Shown: positions 30,153 to 40,630, numbered from the stretch's first letter. The stretch is 64,000 nucleotides of DNA from Pseudonocardiales bacterium (GCA_019241525.1 JAFAWY010000052.1:46666-110665); one strand, 5' to 3'. Translations and numbers: made by a program. The notes: generated from the letters alone by a model not told the origin.

Positions 30153-31574
30153 ATGACACGGTTGCAAGGGGTTTCCGACCTGGTGGGTGCTCGGGTGCTG
30201 GTGACCGGGGCGCGGGTCACCGGCCTGTCGGCAGCCAGGTTCCTGGCTGAGCTGGGGGCCCAGGTCACCGTCACCGATTCGTCAGCCCGCCAGCTTCAGG
30301 CCGTGGCAGCGACGGCGCTGAAAGACGCGGTGCGCCTGGTCCCGGCGCTGCAGGCGCCACCGGTGGGCACCGACCTGGTCGTGACCAGCCCTGGCCTGCG
30401 GCCGGACACGCCAGTGTTGGTGGCCGCGAACCGCGCGGGCGTGCCCGTGATCGGTGATGTGACACTGGCCCGCTGGCTGGATTGCGCTCGGTCGGGGCTG
30501 CGGCCGGGCCCTGGTCAGACGCCGGCCGAGTGGCTGGTGGTTACCGGCACCAACGGCAAGACAACCACAGTGGGCATGCTCGAATCGATCTTGCGAGCGG
30601 CCGGGCTGGACGCGGTCGCCTGCGGCAACATCGGGCTGCCGGTGCTGGATGCAGTCCGTGCCGGCCACCGGGTGCTTGCGGTCGAACTGTCCTCGTTCCA
30701 GCTGCACCACTCGCCGGGCCTGACCCCACGGGCCGCCGTGGTGCTCAACGTCTCGGCCGATCACCTGGACTGGCACGGCTGCCTGGAACGGTATGCCGCG
30801 GCCAAGGGCAGCGTGTACGCCGAGGGCACCACGGCAGTGGTCAACGCCGACGACCAGTGGTCGACACGGCTGGCTGCTGGGCACCGCGGAGTGAGCTTTA
30901 CCACCGCGGAACCGGCGGTGGGCCAGCTGGGACTGGTCAATGAGCAGATCGTCGACCGGGCCTTCGGCGATGATGCCCGGACCGGCACAGTGCTCGCCGC
31001 AACCTCCGACATCCGCGCGACCGGGCGGCACAATGTCAGCAACGCGCTGGCCGCGGCGGCGCTGGCGCGCTGTATCGGGGTGGCGCCTGCCGCGATTGCC
31101 CGAGGGCTGCGCGCCTTCACCCCCGGCGGGCATCGTGGTGCACCGGTCGGCGAGCACGCCGGAGTCTGCTACCTCAACGATTCCAAAGCCACCAACCCGC
31201 ATGCGGCGCGCGCCGCGTTGCTGTCCCACCGGCGGGTGGTGTGGGTGGCCGGTGGCCTGCTCAAGGGTGTCGACGTGGATGACCTGGTGATCGATACCCG
31301 GGATCGGCTCGTCGGCGCTGTCTTGCTGGGGGCAGATCGTGCGGTGATCGCCGCCGCTCTCGCCCGACACGCGCCCAACCTCCCGGTTCGGGTGGTGGAT
31401 TCGGGAGACGATGGGGCCATGAGTGAGGTGGTGGCAGCCGCGGCGGGATTGGCCTGCCCGGGCGATGTCGTGCTGCTCGCTCCGGCGGCGGCTTCGATGG
31501 ACATGTTCACCGACTACGCACACCGTGGCAGGGCATTCGCCGAAGCGGTCGCCGCATTGGGTCCGACCACGTGA
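30153..31574 (+). CDS. murD: UDP-MurNAc-L-Ala:D-Glu ligase MurD
   Basis: MurD adds D-glutamate, the second stem residue. The 473-residue product has the N-terminal Rossmann VLVTGARVTGLSAARFLAELG, the ATP loop VVTGTNGKTTTVGMLESIL, AVELSSFQLHHS, NVSADHLDWHG and a C-terminal LLAPAAASMDMFTDYAHRGRAFAEAV. ATG 30153 is 25 bp after mraY. It overlaps ftsW by GTGA. Confidence 0.95.
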   Translation: MTRLQGVSDLVGARVLVTGARVTGLSAARFLAELGAQVTVTDSSARQLQAVAATALKDAVRLVPALQAPPVGTDLVVTSPGLRPDTPVLVAANRAGVPVIGDVTLARWLDCARSGLRPGPGQTPAEWLVVTGTNGKTTTVGMLESILRAAGLDAVACGNIGLPVLDAVRAGHRVLAVELSSFQLHHSPGLTPRAAVVLNVSADHLDWHGCLERYAAAKGSVYAEGTTAVVNADDQWSTRLAAGHRGVSFTTAEPAVGQLGLVNEQIVDRAFGDDARTGTVLAATSDIRATGRHNVSNALAAAALARCIGVAPAAIARGLRAFTPGGHRGAPVGEHAGVCYLNDSKATNPHAARAALLSHRRVVWVAGGLLKGVDVDDLVIDTRDRLVGAVLLGADRAVIAAALARHAPNLPVRVVDSGDDGAMSEVVAAAAGLACPGDVVLLAPAAASMDMFTDYAHRGRAFAEAVAALGPTT

Positions 31575-32953
31575 GAAGCTCCACCCGGCCCGGGACGCCG
31601 GCGAGTCGCCCGGCCCAGGGTCACCAGCCTCGCCAACCCTCCAGGCAATCCGGGGCCAGGAAGCGGGTGGGTCCGGCGGTGTGGAATGCTGCCCGAGCTC
31701 AGCTCACCGCATGGCTGGCCCGGCCACTGACCTCACTGCACCTGGTCGTCGGTGTTTTCGGCTTGCTGACCCTGTTCGGGCTGGTGATGGTGCTGTCTGC
31801 GTCCAATGTGGAGTCCTACACCAAGGACGGCTCGTCTTACGCGGTGTTCCTCCAGCAACTGGCGTTTTGCGGGCTCGGGTTGGTGCTGTTCTGGCTGGGC
31901 ATGCGGATGCCGGTGCGGATGCTGCGCGGCACCAGCGGGTTGTTCCTGCTGGCCTGTGTGGCCCTGCTGGTCGTGGTGCTCAGCCCGCTGGGCGCTCAGA
32001 TCAACGGCGCGCAAAAGTGGCTGCGGCTAGGACCGCTGTCGCTGCAACCCTCTGAACCAGCGAAGCTGGCTCTGGCCCTGTGGGGCGCCCATGTGTTGGT
32101 CACCAAGCATGCCTTGCTGCACCAGTGGCGCCACTTGCTAGTACCGCTGGTCCCTATGGCCGTCACGATCTTCGCCCTGGTGATGCTGCAGCCCGACCTG
32201 GGCACCACGATCACGCTGGCCATCGTGCTGCTTGCACTGCTGTGGTTCGGTGGTGCGCCAGGTGAACTATTCGGTGCGATCGCGATCACGGCGGTGGCCG
32301 GGGCGGTCGCCATGGCCGGCCTCGCCGGCTACCGATCGGCCCGGATCCAGTCGTTCCTGCATCCGTTGGCCGATCCGCAAGGCACGGCGTACCAGGCTCG
32401 CCAAGCCATGTTCTCGCTCGCTGACGGCGGCGTGTGGGGAGTCGGTCTCGGGCAGGGCAGCGCCAAATGGGACTACCTACCCAATGCGCACAACGACTTC
32501 ATCTTCGCCATCATCGGCGAAGAACTGGGATTTGTCGGGTGCCTGGTGGTGCTGTTGCTGTTCGGCACGCTGGCCTATGTGGGGATCCGGATCGCTGCAC
32601 GCAACACCGACCCCTGGATCAAGTTGGTCTCCGCAACCGTGACGGCCTGGCTGGTCGGCCAGGCCGCGATCAACATCGGATACGTCGTCGGCTTGCTGCC
32701 GGTCACGGGAATCCCCTTGCCACTGATCTCCTCCGGTGGCACGTCTATTGCCCTGACCATGCTGGTTTTCGGGCTGCTGGCGAACTTTGCCCGGCATGAA
32801 CCGCAGGCGGTGGCCGCGCTACGCCAGGATTCGGTCACATCTGAACGCCGGCATGGCCTGCTGCGGCTGCTGTGCCTGCGTCCTCCGGTGCCCTACAGCG
32901 TGGCGGCCGCCACGCCGCGATCACCGGGTCTCAGCAGCGGAGGACGGTCATGA
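31571..32953 (+). CDS. ftsW: Septal peptidoglycan polymerase FtsW (SEDS family)
   Basis: FtsW is the SEDS glycosyltransferase that polymerises lipid II at the septum with FtsI. The 460-residue product has about ten helices, SLQPSEPAKLALALWGAHVL, a PDLGTTITLAIVLLALLWFGG segment, the YLPNAHNDFIFAIIGEELGFVG loop and PLPLISSGGTSIALTMLVFGLLAN. Its last codons overlap murC by ATGA. In most actinobacteria murG lies between these two genes, and here there is no space for it. Confidence 0.95.
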   Translation: MRSSTRPGTPASRPAQGHQPRQPSRQSGARKRVGPAVWNAARAQLTAWLARPLTSLHLVVGVFGLLTLFGLVMVLSASNVESYTKDGSSYAVFLQQLAFCGLGLVLFWLGMRMPVRMLRGTSGLFLLACVALLVVVLSPLGAQINGAQKWLRLGPLSLQPSEPAKLALALWGAHVLVTKHALLHQWRHLLVPLVPMAVTIFALVMLQPDLGTTITLAIVLLALLWFGGAPGELFGAIAITAVAGAVAMAGLAGYRSARIQSFLHPLADPQGTAYQARQAMFSLADGGVWGVGLGQGSAKWDYLPNAHNDFIFAIIGEELGFVGCLVVLLLFGTLAYVGIRIAARNTDPWIKLVSATVTAWLVGQAAINIGYVVGLLPVTGIPLPLISSGGTSIALTMLVFGLLANFARHEPQAVAALRQDSVTSERRHGLLRLLCLRPPVPYSVAAATPRSPGLSSGGRS

Positions 32954-34452
32954 GCGCCCTGACCGCTGCCGCGTGGCCTCCCGCGCTGCCGCCGCAGCTG
33001 GCCCGCACGCACTTGATCGGGATCGGCGGTGCGGGGATGAGCGGCGTGGCCCGGATCGTGCTGGCCCGCGGTGGAGCGGTATCCGGGTCCGATGCCAAAG
33101 ATTCGGCCGCGCTGCCTGCGTTGCGGGCGTTGGGTGCCAAGGTGGCCATCGGTCACGCGGCAGCTCACCTCGACCAGCTCGGTGCCGACCCCACCGCGAT
33201 CATCAGTACCAAGGCGGTGCACCAGACTGATCCGGACAACCCGGAGCTGATCGAAGGCGCCCGGCGCGGCATCCCAGTGATCCACCGCTCCCAGGCGCTG
33301 GCGGCCCTGATGACCGGGTACCGGGTGGCCTGCGTCACCGGTACCGCCGGGAAGACGTCGACTACATCCATGCTCACCGTCGCTGTGCAGTGCTGCGGTG
33401 CTGATCCGTCCTTCCTCATCGGCGGCGAGCTGGCGACTACCGGGTCCGGTGCCCACCAGGGCAGCGGCGATATCTTCGTAGCCGAAGCCGACGAAAGTGA
33501 CGGCACGTTCCTCGCCTACTCACCCGATGTCGCAGTAGTGACCAATGTCGAGGCCGATCACCTGGATCACCACGGCACCGTCGAGGCCTACACGGCTACT
33601 TTCGACGCCTTTGTGGCCCGGCTGCGTCCCGGTGGAGTATTGATCGCGAATGCGGACGATCCCGGCTCGGTCGCGCTGGCTGACCGCGCCGCCGCTGGCG
33701 GCCTCCGGGTCCGTCGCTACGGTGCGCTGGCCACCGCTGCGGCCGGCGCGCAGCTGCTGGCCTACACCCCTGACGGCGACCACGGTGTTGCCACGGTGGC
33801 GGTGACCGATCCTGCTGGCGCTGCCCACCGCGTCCAGCTCAAGGTTGCGCTGCCCGGCGAGCACATGGCATCCAACGCTGTTGCCGCCCTGCTGGCCGGG
33901 CTTGAATTAGGCCTGCCGCTGCCTGGCCTGCTGGCCGGTCTGGCCGGCTTCGACGGAGTCCGCCGCCGGTTCGAGTTCAAAGGTCAGGTCGCCGGGACCC
34001 GGATCTACGACGACTATGCCCACCACCCGACGAAAGTGGCGGCCGCGCTGCGCGGGGCCCGCCAGCTCGTCGGGCAAGGACGGCTGGTGGTCGCGTTCCA
34101 GCCGCATCTGTACTCCCGTACCCGAGACTTCGCCGCTGACTTCGGCGTCGCGCTGGCCTTGGCCGATGTGGTCTTGGTGCTGGATGTGTACGGGGCACGG
34201 GAAGAGCCCCTGCCTGGTGTCACCGGAGCCCTCATTGCGCGGGCGGTGCCGTTGCCTGCGGGCTGCGTGCACTATGAGCCTTGCTGGGCCGACGCCCCCG
34301 CGCGATTGGCTGAGCTGACCCGCCCCGGTGACGTGGTCATCACCATGGGAGCTGGCGACATCACTGCGCTCGGTCCGCTCCTGCTCGGCGAGCTGGAGCG
34401 TTGCTGGTCTGGCGCCGCCAGCTGCACTGCCCGTACCGCGGGATCGCCGTGA
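32950..34452 (+). CDS. murC: UDP-MurNAc:L-alanine ligase MurC
   Basis: MurC starts the peptide stem. The 500-residue product has HLIGIGGAGMSGVARIVLARGGAVSGSDAKDS, the ATP loop CVTGTAGKTSTTSMLTV, EADESDGTFL, NVEADHLDHHG and YDDYAHHPTKVAAAL. The frame is open upstream into ftsW, but ATG 32950 fits the family start. It overlaps ftsQ by GTGA. Confidence 0.95.
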   Translation: MSALTAAAWPPALPPQLARTHLIGIGGAGMSGVARIVLARGGAVSGSDAKDSAALPALRALGAKVAIGHAAAHLDQLGADPTAIISTKAVHQTDPDNPELIEGARRGIPVIHRSQALAALMTGYRVACVTGTAGKTSTTSMLTVAVQCCGADPSFLIGGELATTGSGAHQGSGDIFVAEADESDGTFLAYSPDVAVVTNVEADHLDHHGTVEAYTATFDAFVARLRPGGVLIANADDPGSVALADRAAAGGLRVRRYGALATAAAGAQLLAYTPDGDHGVATVAVTDPAGAAHRVQLKVALPGEHMASNAVAALLAGLELGLPLPGLLAGLAGFDGVRRRFEFKGQVAGTRIYDDYAHHPTKVAAALRGARQLVGQGRLVVAFQPHLYSRTRDFAADFGVALALADVVLVLDVYGAREEPLPGVTGALIARAVPLPAGCVHYEPCWADAPARLAELTRPGDVVITMGAGDITALGPLLLGELERCWSGAASCTARTAGSP

Positions 34453-35399
34453 GCGCCTCCGGTCCTCGCACCCCTGGATCCGGCTCCGCTGCCCGGCACC
34501 GACCCCGACTGGACAGTCCACGACCGGCGGCGCATTCGCGGCGCGGGGCTCGTACCCATGGCACTTCACGTGATCGCCACCGTGGCAGGCCGAGCAACGT
34601 CGACCAGGTACCTGTTGACGATCAAGAAGGAGGGGACGCCTCGCGCTGCACCGCTGGCAACAGCGAAGCAGCCGCCGGGCGCCACGCTGTTGCCGCACCA
34701 GCAACACCTCGGCTGATCCCGCGGTGGCTGCCCTGGTTCGCAGGCGGGCTTACCGTGCTGGGATTGGCCGGCGGCCTTGCGTGGGTACTGCTGGCCAGTT
34801 CGCTGTTCGAGGCCCGTTCGGTGGAGGTGCTAGGGGTTCAAGAGATACCCGCTGAGGTGGTGCGGATGGTGGCGGCGGTACCGCTGGGTACGCCCATGCT
34901 GCGGCTGGACACCACCGCGATCGAGGCCCGGGTGGCTGCGCTGCCCCGGGTAGCCAGTGCGCGGGTACGGTGCAGCGTGGACGGCACCGTACAGATCCAA
35001 GTCACCGAACGAACACCGGTCGCGGTGGTCCGCCGTGATAGCGCCATGCACTTGATCGACGCCACCGGAACCGACTACGAAACTGTGCCTAACGCACCGC
35101 CTGGACTGCCCGAGCTGCAGGTACCCAAGGTGGGGCCTGGGGATGCCCGCACGGCAGCCGCTCTGAGGGTCTTGACCGCCATACCCGGCTGGCTACGGGT
35201 CCAAGTGCGCTCGATTACTGCGACATCCCCAGCCGATGTCGTATTGCAACTAGACAATGGGCGGACAGGTACGTCGCGGGAAGTGCGCTGGGGTGATCCC
35301 GGGCAAGTTGAGCGCAAGGCGGCGGTGCTCGGTCCGCTGCTCACCCAACCCGGCAAAATTTACGATGTCTCCAGTCCCGCGCTGCCCACCATCGCCTGA
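34449..35399 (+). CDS. ftsQ: Cell division protein FtsQ
   Basis: The 316-residue bitopic divisome protein has a long basic cytoplasmic region (about 95 residues), one transmembrane helix (WFAGGLTVLGLAGGLAWVLLAS) and a POTRA domain (SSLFEARSVEVLGVQEIPAEVVRMVAAVPLGTPMLRLD). The FtsQ domain follows, with VRCSVDGTVQIQVTERTPVAVVRRDSAMHLIDATG. GTG 34449 overlaps the murC stop; the longer open frame has no support. Confidence 0.92.
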   Translation: MSASGPRTPGSGSAARHRPRLDSPRPAAHSRRGARTHGTSRDRHRGRPSNVDQVPVDDQEGGDASRCTAGNSEAAAGRHAVAAPATPRLIPRWLPWFAGGLTVLGLAGGLAWVLLASSLFEARSVEVLGVQEIPAEVVRMVAAVPLGTPMLRLDTTAIEARVAALPRVASARVRCSVDGTVQIQVTERTPVAVVRRDSAMHLIDATGTDYETVPNAPPGLPELQVPKVGPGDARTAAALRVLTAIPGWLRVQVRSITATSPADVVLQLDNGRTGTSREVRWGDPGQVERKAAVLGPLLTQPGKIYDVSSPALPTIA

Positions 35400-35705
35400 T
35401 CGCTCGAGCCCACTGCGTCTTGATGGATGCTTGAGCACCTAAGGAAAGTTAAGGCGTGGCGCCCGTTGGCATGCCAATGCCTACATTCCCCGTGCCAGAT
35501 CGCCGATCCCTGCGGCGTGCCTGCTGGACCCATCCATCGGCGGTGCCTACCGTCGCCGAAGAAATCCAGCTGACATAAGCCTAATCCTTCAGGTGAGGTT
35601 GAGGGTTTTGCCACGCCGACGGCAGCTCGTCTCCGTCGGTGGCTCGGCTAGAGCTGGCAGCGACGAGGAAGGCCGCACTGGGATGAACAGCGAAGGCGCA
35701 GCCAC
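35400..35705. other. ftsQ-ftsZ intergenic region
   Basis: These 306 bp contain no gene. They hold a 12-bp perfect palindrome TTGGCATGCCAA (35466-35477) and a GGTTGAGGGTTTTG stretch near 35597-35610, resembling sequence often found in ftsZ leaders of actinobacteria. A gap of this size normally carries extra ftsZ promoters, but I could not assign -35 and -10 boxes with confidence. Confidence 0.4.
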
Positions 35706-36974
35706 ATGACGCCCGGGCACAACTACCTCGCCGTGATCAAGGTCGCCGGGATCGGTGGCGGTGGCGTCAACGCGGTAAACCGCATGATCGAAGTCGGGCT
35801 CAACGGTGTCGAGTTCATCGCGGTCAACACCGATGCGCAGGCGCTGCTGATGTCGGACGCTGATGTCAAGCTGGACATCGGGCGCGAGCTCACTCGTGGG
35901 CTCGGTGCGGGAGCAAACCCCGAAGTCGGTCGCAAAGCCGCTGAGGATCACCGTGCGGAGATCGAAGAGGTCCTCAAAGGGGCCGATATGGTCTTCGTCA
36001 CCGCAGGCGAAGGTGGTGGCACGGGCACTGGGGGCGCCCCGGTGGTGGCCAACATCGCGCGCAAGCAGGGTGCGCTGACCATTGGCGTGGTCACCAGGCC
36101 CTTCACCTTCGAGGGCAAGCGTCGAGCCAATCAGGCCGAGGAAGGCATCGCCGAGCTACGTAATGAATGCGACACGCTGATCGTGATTCCCAATGATCGG
36201 CTGCTGCAGCTCGGTGATGTCAACGTCAGCTTGATGGATGCGTTCCGTTCCGCTGACGAGGTGCTGCTGTCCGGGGTCCAGGGCATCACCGATCTCATCA
36301 CCACCCCCGGCCTGATCAACCTGGACTTCGCCGACGTGAAAAGCGTGATGGCCGGGGCGGGAAGCGCATTGATGGGCATCGGCTCGGCCAGGGGGGAGGG
36401 CCGGGCGGTGCAGGCCGCTGAGAAGGCGATCAACTCGCCGTTGCTCGAGGCCTCGATGGAGGGTGCGCATGGTGTCCTGCTGTCCATTGCGGGTGGCTCA
36501 GACCTGGGGCTGTTCGAGATCAATGAAGCCGCCTCCCTGGTGCAGGAATCAGCGCATCCGGACGCCAACATCATCTTCGGTACCGTGATCGACGACTCGC
36601 TGGGTGATGAGGTACGCATCACCGTCATCGCCGCCGGTTTTGACTCCGGTATGCCGTCACACAAGCGGTTGGACCCCAAGAAACTAGAGCCACGCTTGAC
36701 CTCCCAGACCGTTATCAGCGGGCAGGCCGGTCAGGTTTCCCGACCGTCCCCGCCGCCCACCGCACCCATATCCAGGTCGACGTCTGGGCCACTGTCCGGG
36801 CCGGCTTCCGGGTCGAAAACCACCGCACCAACGGCCCGTCCCGCTGCTACCGCGTCCAATCCATCCACCTGGCCGCCGGCCACCGGCGGGTGGAAGCCAA
36901 ACCGCGCGGTACCCGTAACCGACGATTTCGACGACGATGATGAGGTGGACGTTCCGCCATTCATGAAGAGGTGA
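35706..36974 (+). CDS. ftsZ: Cell division protein FtsZ
   Basis: FtsZ is the tubulin-like GTPase that forms the Z ring. The 422-residue product has the nucleotide loop [17 protein letters not shown], the tubulin signature GGGTGTG at 103-109, [18 protein letters not shown], and the T7 loop [14 protein letters not shown] variable Pro/Ser/Thr-rich linker (about residues 340-405) leads to the conserved tail [12 protein letters not shown], which docks SepF and FtsW. The N-terminus [13 protein letters not shown] is typical. It overlaps pgeF by GTGA. Confidence 0.98.
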   Translation: MTPGHNYLAVIKVAGIGGGGVNAVNRMIEVGLNGVEFIAVNTDAQALLMSDADVKLDIGRELTRGLGAGANPEVGRKAAEDHRAEIEEVLKGADMVFVTAGEGGGTGTGGAPVVANIARKQGALTIGVVTRPFTFEGKRRANQAEEGIAELRNECDTLIVIPNDRLLQLGDVNVSLMDAFRSADEVLLSGVQGITDLITTPGLINLDFADVKSVMAGAGSALMGIGSARGEGRAVQAAEKAINSPLLEASMEGAHGVLLSIAGGSDLGLFEINEAASLVQESAHPDANIIFGTVIDDSLGDEVRITVIAAGFDSGMPSHKRLDPKKLEPRLTSQTVISGQAGQVSRPSPPPTAPISRSTSGPLSGPASGSKTTAPTARPAATASNPSTWPPATGGWKPNRAVPVTDDFDDDDEVDVPPFMKR

Positions 36975-37684
36975 GCACCATCCGCGTCCGGCGGGTAGTG
37001 ACCACGAGGCAGGGCGGCGTATCCGCGCCGCCCTATGCGTCATTCAACCTCGGGGACCACGTCGGTGATCGTCCCGAAGCGGTCGCTGCCAACCGCGAAC
37101 GGTTGGCTGGTGGCCTTGGGCTGCCGGGGCGGCGCCTGGTGTGGATGGAGCAGGTGCATGGCCGGACCGTCACCGTGGTCGACGGCCCGCAACGGCAGCC
37201 GGTACCTGCCAGCGATGCGGTAGTGACCACCCAGCCCTGGCTTGCCGTAGCCGTGTTGGTCGCTGACTGCGTTCCGGTGCTGCTTGCCGATCCCGTGAGG
37301 AAGGTCATCGCTGCGGTGCACGCGGGAAGGGTGGGAGCTCGAGCCGGAGTGCTACCCGCCACCCTGCAGGCGATGCGCGGTCTGGGTGCCCACATCGACC
37401 AACTAGAGGCGTTGCTGGGACCTTCGGCGTGCGGGCAGTGTTACGAGGTTCCCAACCGGATGCAGGCCGGCGTGGAAGCACACCTGCCCGGCAGCGCCTG
37501 CCAGACCCGGCAGGGCACCGCAGGTTTGGATCTTCGAGCCGGGCTGTGGCGCCAGCTCGCCTGCGCCGGCGTAGCCCGCATCGGTGTTGATCCGCGGTGC
37601 ACCATGGAAGATGCCACGTTGTACAGCTACCGCCGCGACGGCGTCACCGGCCGGCTTGCCGCACTAACCTGGTACGAGGAGTGA
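36971..37684 (+). CDS. pgeF: Laccase-domain protein PgeF/YfiH
   Basis: The 237-residue protein of the YfiH/DUF152 family has [56 protein letters not shown] and [11 protein letters not shown]. In bacteria such proteins act as purine nucleoside phosphorylases or remove mis-incorporated L-Ser from muropeptides; which one applies here is unknown. The metal-ligand block reads HAGRVG instead of the common HAGWRG. It is coupled by GTGA to ftsZ and to yggS. Confidence 0.88.
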   Translation: MSTIRVRRVVTTRQGGVSAPPYASFNLGDHVGDRPEAVAANRERLAGGLGLPGRRLVWMEQVHGRTVTVVDGPQRQPVPASDAVVTTQPWLAVAVLVADCVPVLLADPVRKVIAAVHAGRVGARAGVLPATLQAMRGLGAHIDQLEALLGPSACGQCYEVPNRMQAGVEAHLPGSACQTRQGTAGLDLRAGLWRQLACAGVARIGVDPRCTMEDATLYSYRRDGVTGRLAALTWYEE

Positions 37685-38460
37685 CAGGGCTATCAGACGC
37701 GCAAGCCGGGGCAGCCGCCTGCAGTGACTGCGACGCGGCCCGCCGCGGTGAGTTGGCTGCAGCGTTGGTGCGCCTTCGCGAGCGCATCACCGCGGCTTGT
37801 CGTGCCGCGAACCGCAACCCCGCCGAGGTGCGCCTGCTTCCGGTCACCAAGACCTTTCCTGCTCGTGACGTGGCATTGCTCGTTGATCTCGGTCTGCTCG
37901 ATGCTGCCGAGGCCCGCGATTCCGAGGCCACCGCCAAGGTGGCCGAGGTCAACGCGTTGCGCCCGGCGGTGCAGGTGCGGTGGCACATGGTTGGCCGGCT
38001 ACAACGCAACAAAACCCGGTCGGTGGCCCGGTGGGCGGTGCAGGTCCAGTCCGTCGACTCGCCCCGTCTAGTCCAGGCTCTGGACCGGGCCGCCAGCCTC
38101 GCCCGGGAAGCTGGTGACCGGCAGGCGCCCCTGAGCGTGCTGGTCCAAGCCAGCCTGGACGGCGATCCCAGGCGCGGGGGTTGCCCGCTAACCGAGCTTG
38201 ATGCGCTGGCTGACCAGGTGGCAGCTGCGCCGTCGTTGCAATTGCACGGAGTGATGGCGGTTGCCCCGCTCGGCTGCCCACCCGAGGCAGCTTTTGCCGA
38301 GCTCAGGAAGGCCGCGGCGCGGCTAAGAAATGCGCATCCCAGCGCGGTCGAGCTCTCCGCCGGAATGAGCGCTGACCTTGAACAAGCCATCGCGTACGGG
38401 TCGACGTGTGTGCGTGTCGGAACCGCCCTCCTGGGCAGTCGGCCGTTAACCTCAAAATGA
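37681..38460 (+). CDS. Pyridoxal-phosphate homeostasis protein (YggS/PROSC family)
   Basis: The 259-residue TIM-barrel PLP-binding protein has the lysine in [12 protein letters not shown], the [16 protein letters not shown] phosphate region, and the C-terminal [29 protein letters not shown]. It holds PLP and balances vitamin B6 and amino-acid pools. GTG 37681 overlaps the pgeF stop. Its place between pgeF and sepF is conserved from streptomycetes to mycobacteria. Confidence 0.92.
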   Translation: MTGLSDAQAGAAACSDCDAARRGELAAALVRLRERITAACRAANRNPAEVRLLPVTKTFPARDVALLVDLGLLDAAEARDSEATAKVAEVNALRPAVQVRWHMVGRLQRNKTRSVARWAVQVQSVDSPRLVQALDRAASLAREAGDRQAPLSVLVQASLDGDPRRGGCPLTELDALADQVAAAPSLQLHGVMAVAPLGCPPEAAFAELRKAAARLRNAHPSAVELSAGMSADLEQAIAYGSTCVRVGTALLGSRPLTSK

Positions 38461-38540
38461 CCATGGCCGACAGTCTGCGCGGCGGAGCGAGCCGGGCTCG
38501 GCGGGCGGTGCGTCCGGGTTTGGGACAGGGGGGCAAGACA

Positions 38541-39395
38541 ATGAGCGCGCTGCGCAGGCTGAAGGCGTACTTTGGCATGGTTCCCGCCGAGGAGTTCGAG
38601 GCAGCGGCATTTGGCGCGCCCAGATATGACGAAACTGAATACCCGGTTGAATACAAGGCAGCCGAATACGGTGCAGCGCAATATGAAGCAGAATACGGCG
38701 AGTACTCCCCGCGTTTCCCCGACTCCCGTCCTGGCTCGGGTCATGCAGAGCAGAACCGCCGCACCGGTTATGAACATCACCAGGCCACTCGCCGACCCCC
38801 CCAGGTAGGGATCGACGACTACGACAGCAAATTTCCGGCGCCGGCAGCGCATCACGCGACGCCCCGGGTACATCCGGCACGTCCTCCTTCCTGTTCCGGA
38901 GACTCCCGGGTCCTCATACCCCCGACGGCTGCGTCGGCTGAGTCAAGGATCGGTGAGTCCCGGGGCGCGGATCCCGAAGTGCGTGGCTCCTTGGCCATCG
39001 ACACCGCAGCCGCTCAGGCTGCGCGTTTCGACGGCAAGTCCACCGCGCGCCAACGGTTCGCATCCCAGCCCTTCACCCATCCAGCACGAATCGACTCTCT
39101 CGCCCACGACGAGCTTCATCCACTGGCCCGCATCGTCACGCTCCATCCGCACAGCTACAACGAGGCCCGGCCGATCGGGGAACGCTATCGCGAAGGCAAC
39201 CCGGTGATCATGAACCTCACTGCGATGGAGGACCGAGACGCCAAGCGGCTCGTTGACTTTGCCGCAGGCTTGGCCTTCGCGCTGCGAGGATCCATCGACA
39301 AGGTCACCAGCAAGGTATTCCTTCTCTCGCCGCCGGATATCGAGGTATCTGCCGAGGACAGGCGCCGGATCGCCGAAGGGCGCTTGTTCGACTAG
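38541..39395 (+). CDS. sepF: Cell division protein SepF, extended
   Basis: SepF anchors FtsZ to the membrane. The 284-residue product begins [19 protein letters not shown], the amphipathic membrane helix. The C-terminal globular domain, [59 protein letters not shown], is intact. The linker between them is about 160 residues, longer than usual, and includes a Tyr/Glu-rich stretch with repeated EY (about residues 30-60). ATG 38541 is chosen because it matches the family start and has a G-rich site about 8 nt upstream. Confidence 0.93.
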   Translation: MSALRRLKAYFGMVPAEEFEAAAFGAPRYDETEYPVEYKAAEYGAAQYEAEYGEYSPRFPDSRPGSGHAEQNRRTGYEHHQATRRPPQVGIDDYDSKFPAPAAHHATPRVHPARPPSCSGDSRVLIPPTAASAESRIGESRGADPEVRGSLAIDTAAAQAARFDGKSTARQRFASQPFTHPARIDSLAHDELHPLARIVTLHPHSYNEARPIGERYREGNPVIMNLTAMEDRDAKRLVDFAAGLAFALRGSIDKVTSKVFLLSPPDIEVSAEDRRRIAEGRLFD

Positions 39396-39442
39396 TGCGG
39401 TTAGGGCCCCCGCCTCGCCATCCGCCAGTCGCCGATGGCAAA

Positions 39443-39736
39443 GTGTCTGAAGTGGATGTGGTCCGGTACGTCGTGTACTACGTGTTGTTCTTCTTCTGGC
39501 TGCTGCTCACGGCGCGTATCGTGGTTGAACTCGTTCGGTCCTTCGCGCGTAGCTGGCAACCGGTTGGGGGGGTGGCGATTGCCTTGGAGTCGGTCTATAC
39601 CATGACCGACCCACCGGTCCGAGCGCTTCGCCGGGTGCTTAAACCCATCCGGATCGGGGGCGTAGGGCTGGACCTGTCCATTATGGTTCTGTTGCTCGTG
39701 GTGTTCATACTCATGCGAGTGGTGGATCCGAGATAG
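39443..39736 (+). CDS. YggT-family membrane protein (YlmG)
   Basis: The small membrane protein has two helices (YVVYYVLFFFWLLLTARIVVELV and LDLSIMVLLLVVFILMRVV) joined by the conserved MTDPPVRALRRVLKPIRIGGVGLDLS loop. The family sits between sepF and divIVA and affects septum and pole organisation. The start is uncertain: GTG 39395 overlaps the sepF stop, and GTG 39443, used here (97 residues), fits the hydrophobic family start better. Neither has a good ribosome site. Confidence 0.85.
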   Translation: MSEVDVVRYVVYYVLFFFWLLLTARIVVELVRSFARSWQPVGGVAIALESVYTMTDPPVRALRRVLKPIRIGGVGLDLSIMVLLLVVFILMRVVDPR

Positions 39737-39825
39737 CGACCCCGCAGAGTGATGCAGGACCACATGATGTGCCCCAGCAGGTGCCAGCACGTGCATAGTC
39801 GTCGAGGAGTGCGTGAGGTGATCCG

Positions 39826-40620
39826 ATGCCGTTGACCCCCGCCGACGTTCACAACGTCGCGTTCAGTAAGCCGCCGATCGGCAAGCGGGGCTACAACGAG
39901 GACGAGGTGGACGCCTTCCTCGACCTCGTTGAGGCCGAGCTCGCTCGGTTGATCGAGGAGAACAACGACCTCCGGAACCAGGTCGAGCAGCTTGAGCAGC
40001 AGCTGCGCGCTGGGCCGGTGGACACTGGACGTAACCTGCGCCCACTGGAGCCGCCGCGCCCCGTGATGGCCCCGGTCCCACCGCCGATGATGGAGCAGAC
40101 ATCGCCTGGCGGCGATCATCATGTCCAGGCGGCCAAGGTGCTGGGTCTGGCCCAGGAGATGGCCGACCGGCTGACCGGTGAGGCCAAGGCCGAAGCAGAC
40201 GGGATGTTGGCCGAAGCGCGGGCCAAGTCCGAGCAGTTGCTCTCCGATGCCAGGGCCAAGGCCGACGGCATGGTCAACGAGGCCCGGACCAGGGCTGAGA
40301 CCATGCTCAACGACGCCCGGACCAGGGCGGAAACCCTGGAGCGCCAATCCCGCGAGAAGGCAGCGTCGCTGGAGCGAGACGCGGCCCGCAAGCACAGCGA
40401 GATCATCGGCTCGATCACCCAGGAGAAGAGCATCCTGGAAAAGAAGATCGACGAACTGCGCACCTTCGAACGTGAGTACCGCACCCGCTTGAAGACTTAT
40501 CTCGAGTCACAGCTCCGGGAGCTGGACGGCCGGGCCACCGCTACGCCAGCCGACTCGGTGCGTAGTAGCCAAGGCTTCGTGACGTCCGGGTTCGGCGCGC
40601 GCGCCGAGGCCGGTAGCTGA
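39826..40620 (+). CDS. wag31: Polar growth protein Wag31/DivIVA
   Basis: This cytoskeletal coiled-coil protein marks cell poles and directs apical wall growth in actinobacteria. The 264-residue product has the membrane-binding N-domain [20 protein letters not shown] and [20 protein letters not shown], a Pro-rich linker, and a long coiled coil. The coil contains five 11-residue repeats at about residues 118-172 ([33 protein letters not shown] and relatives). The C-terminus is less ordered. Confidence 0.96.
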   Translation: MPLTPADVHNVAFSKPPIGKRGYNEDEVDAFLDLVEAELARLIEENNDLRNQVEQLEQQLRAGPVDTGRNLRPLEPPRPVMAPVPPPMMEQTSPGGDHHVQAAKVLGLAQEMADRLTGEAKAEADGMLAEARAKSEQLLSDARAKADGMVNEARTRAETMLNDARTRAETLERQSREKAASLERDAARKHSEIIGSITQEKSILEKKIDELRTFEREYRTRLKTYLESQLRELDGRATATPADSVRSSQGFVTSGFGARAEAGS

Positions 40621-40630
40621 CCGAACGGCT

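Noticed and set aside
28820..30274. Long minus-strand open frame opposite murF/mraY
   Set aside because: Antisense shadow rich in His/Gln/Asp/Arg, with no family features.
35466..35477. TTGGCATGCCAA palindrome before ftsZ as a regulator site
   Set aside because: A single 12-bp palindrome without promoter elements or a second copy is not enough evidence.
40178..40345. 33-bp DNA periodicity resembling a repeat array
   Set aside because: It is the coding sequence of the 11-residue coiled-coil repeats of Wag31, not a CRISPR or minisatellite.
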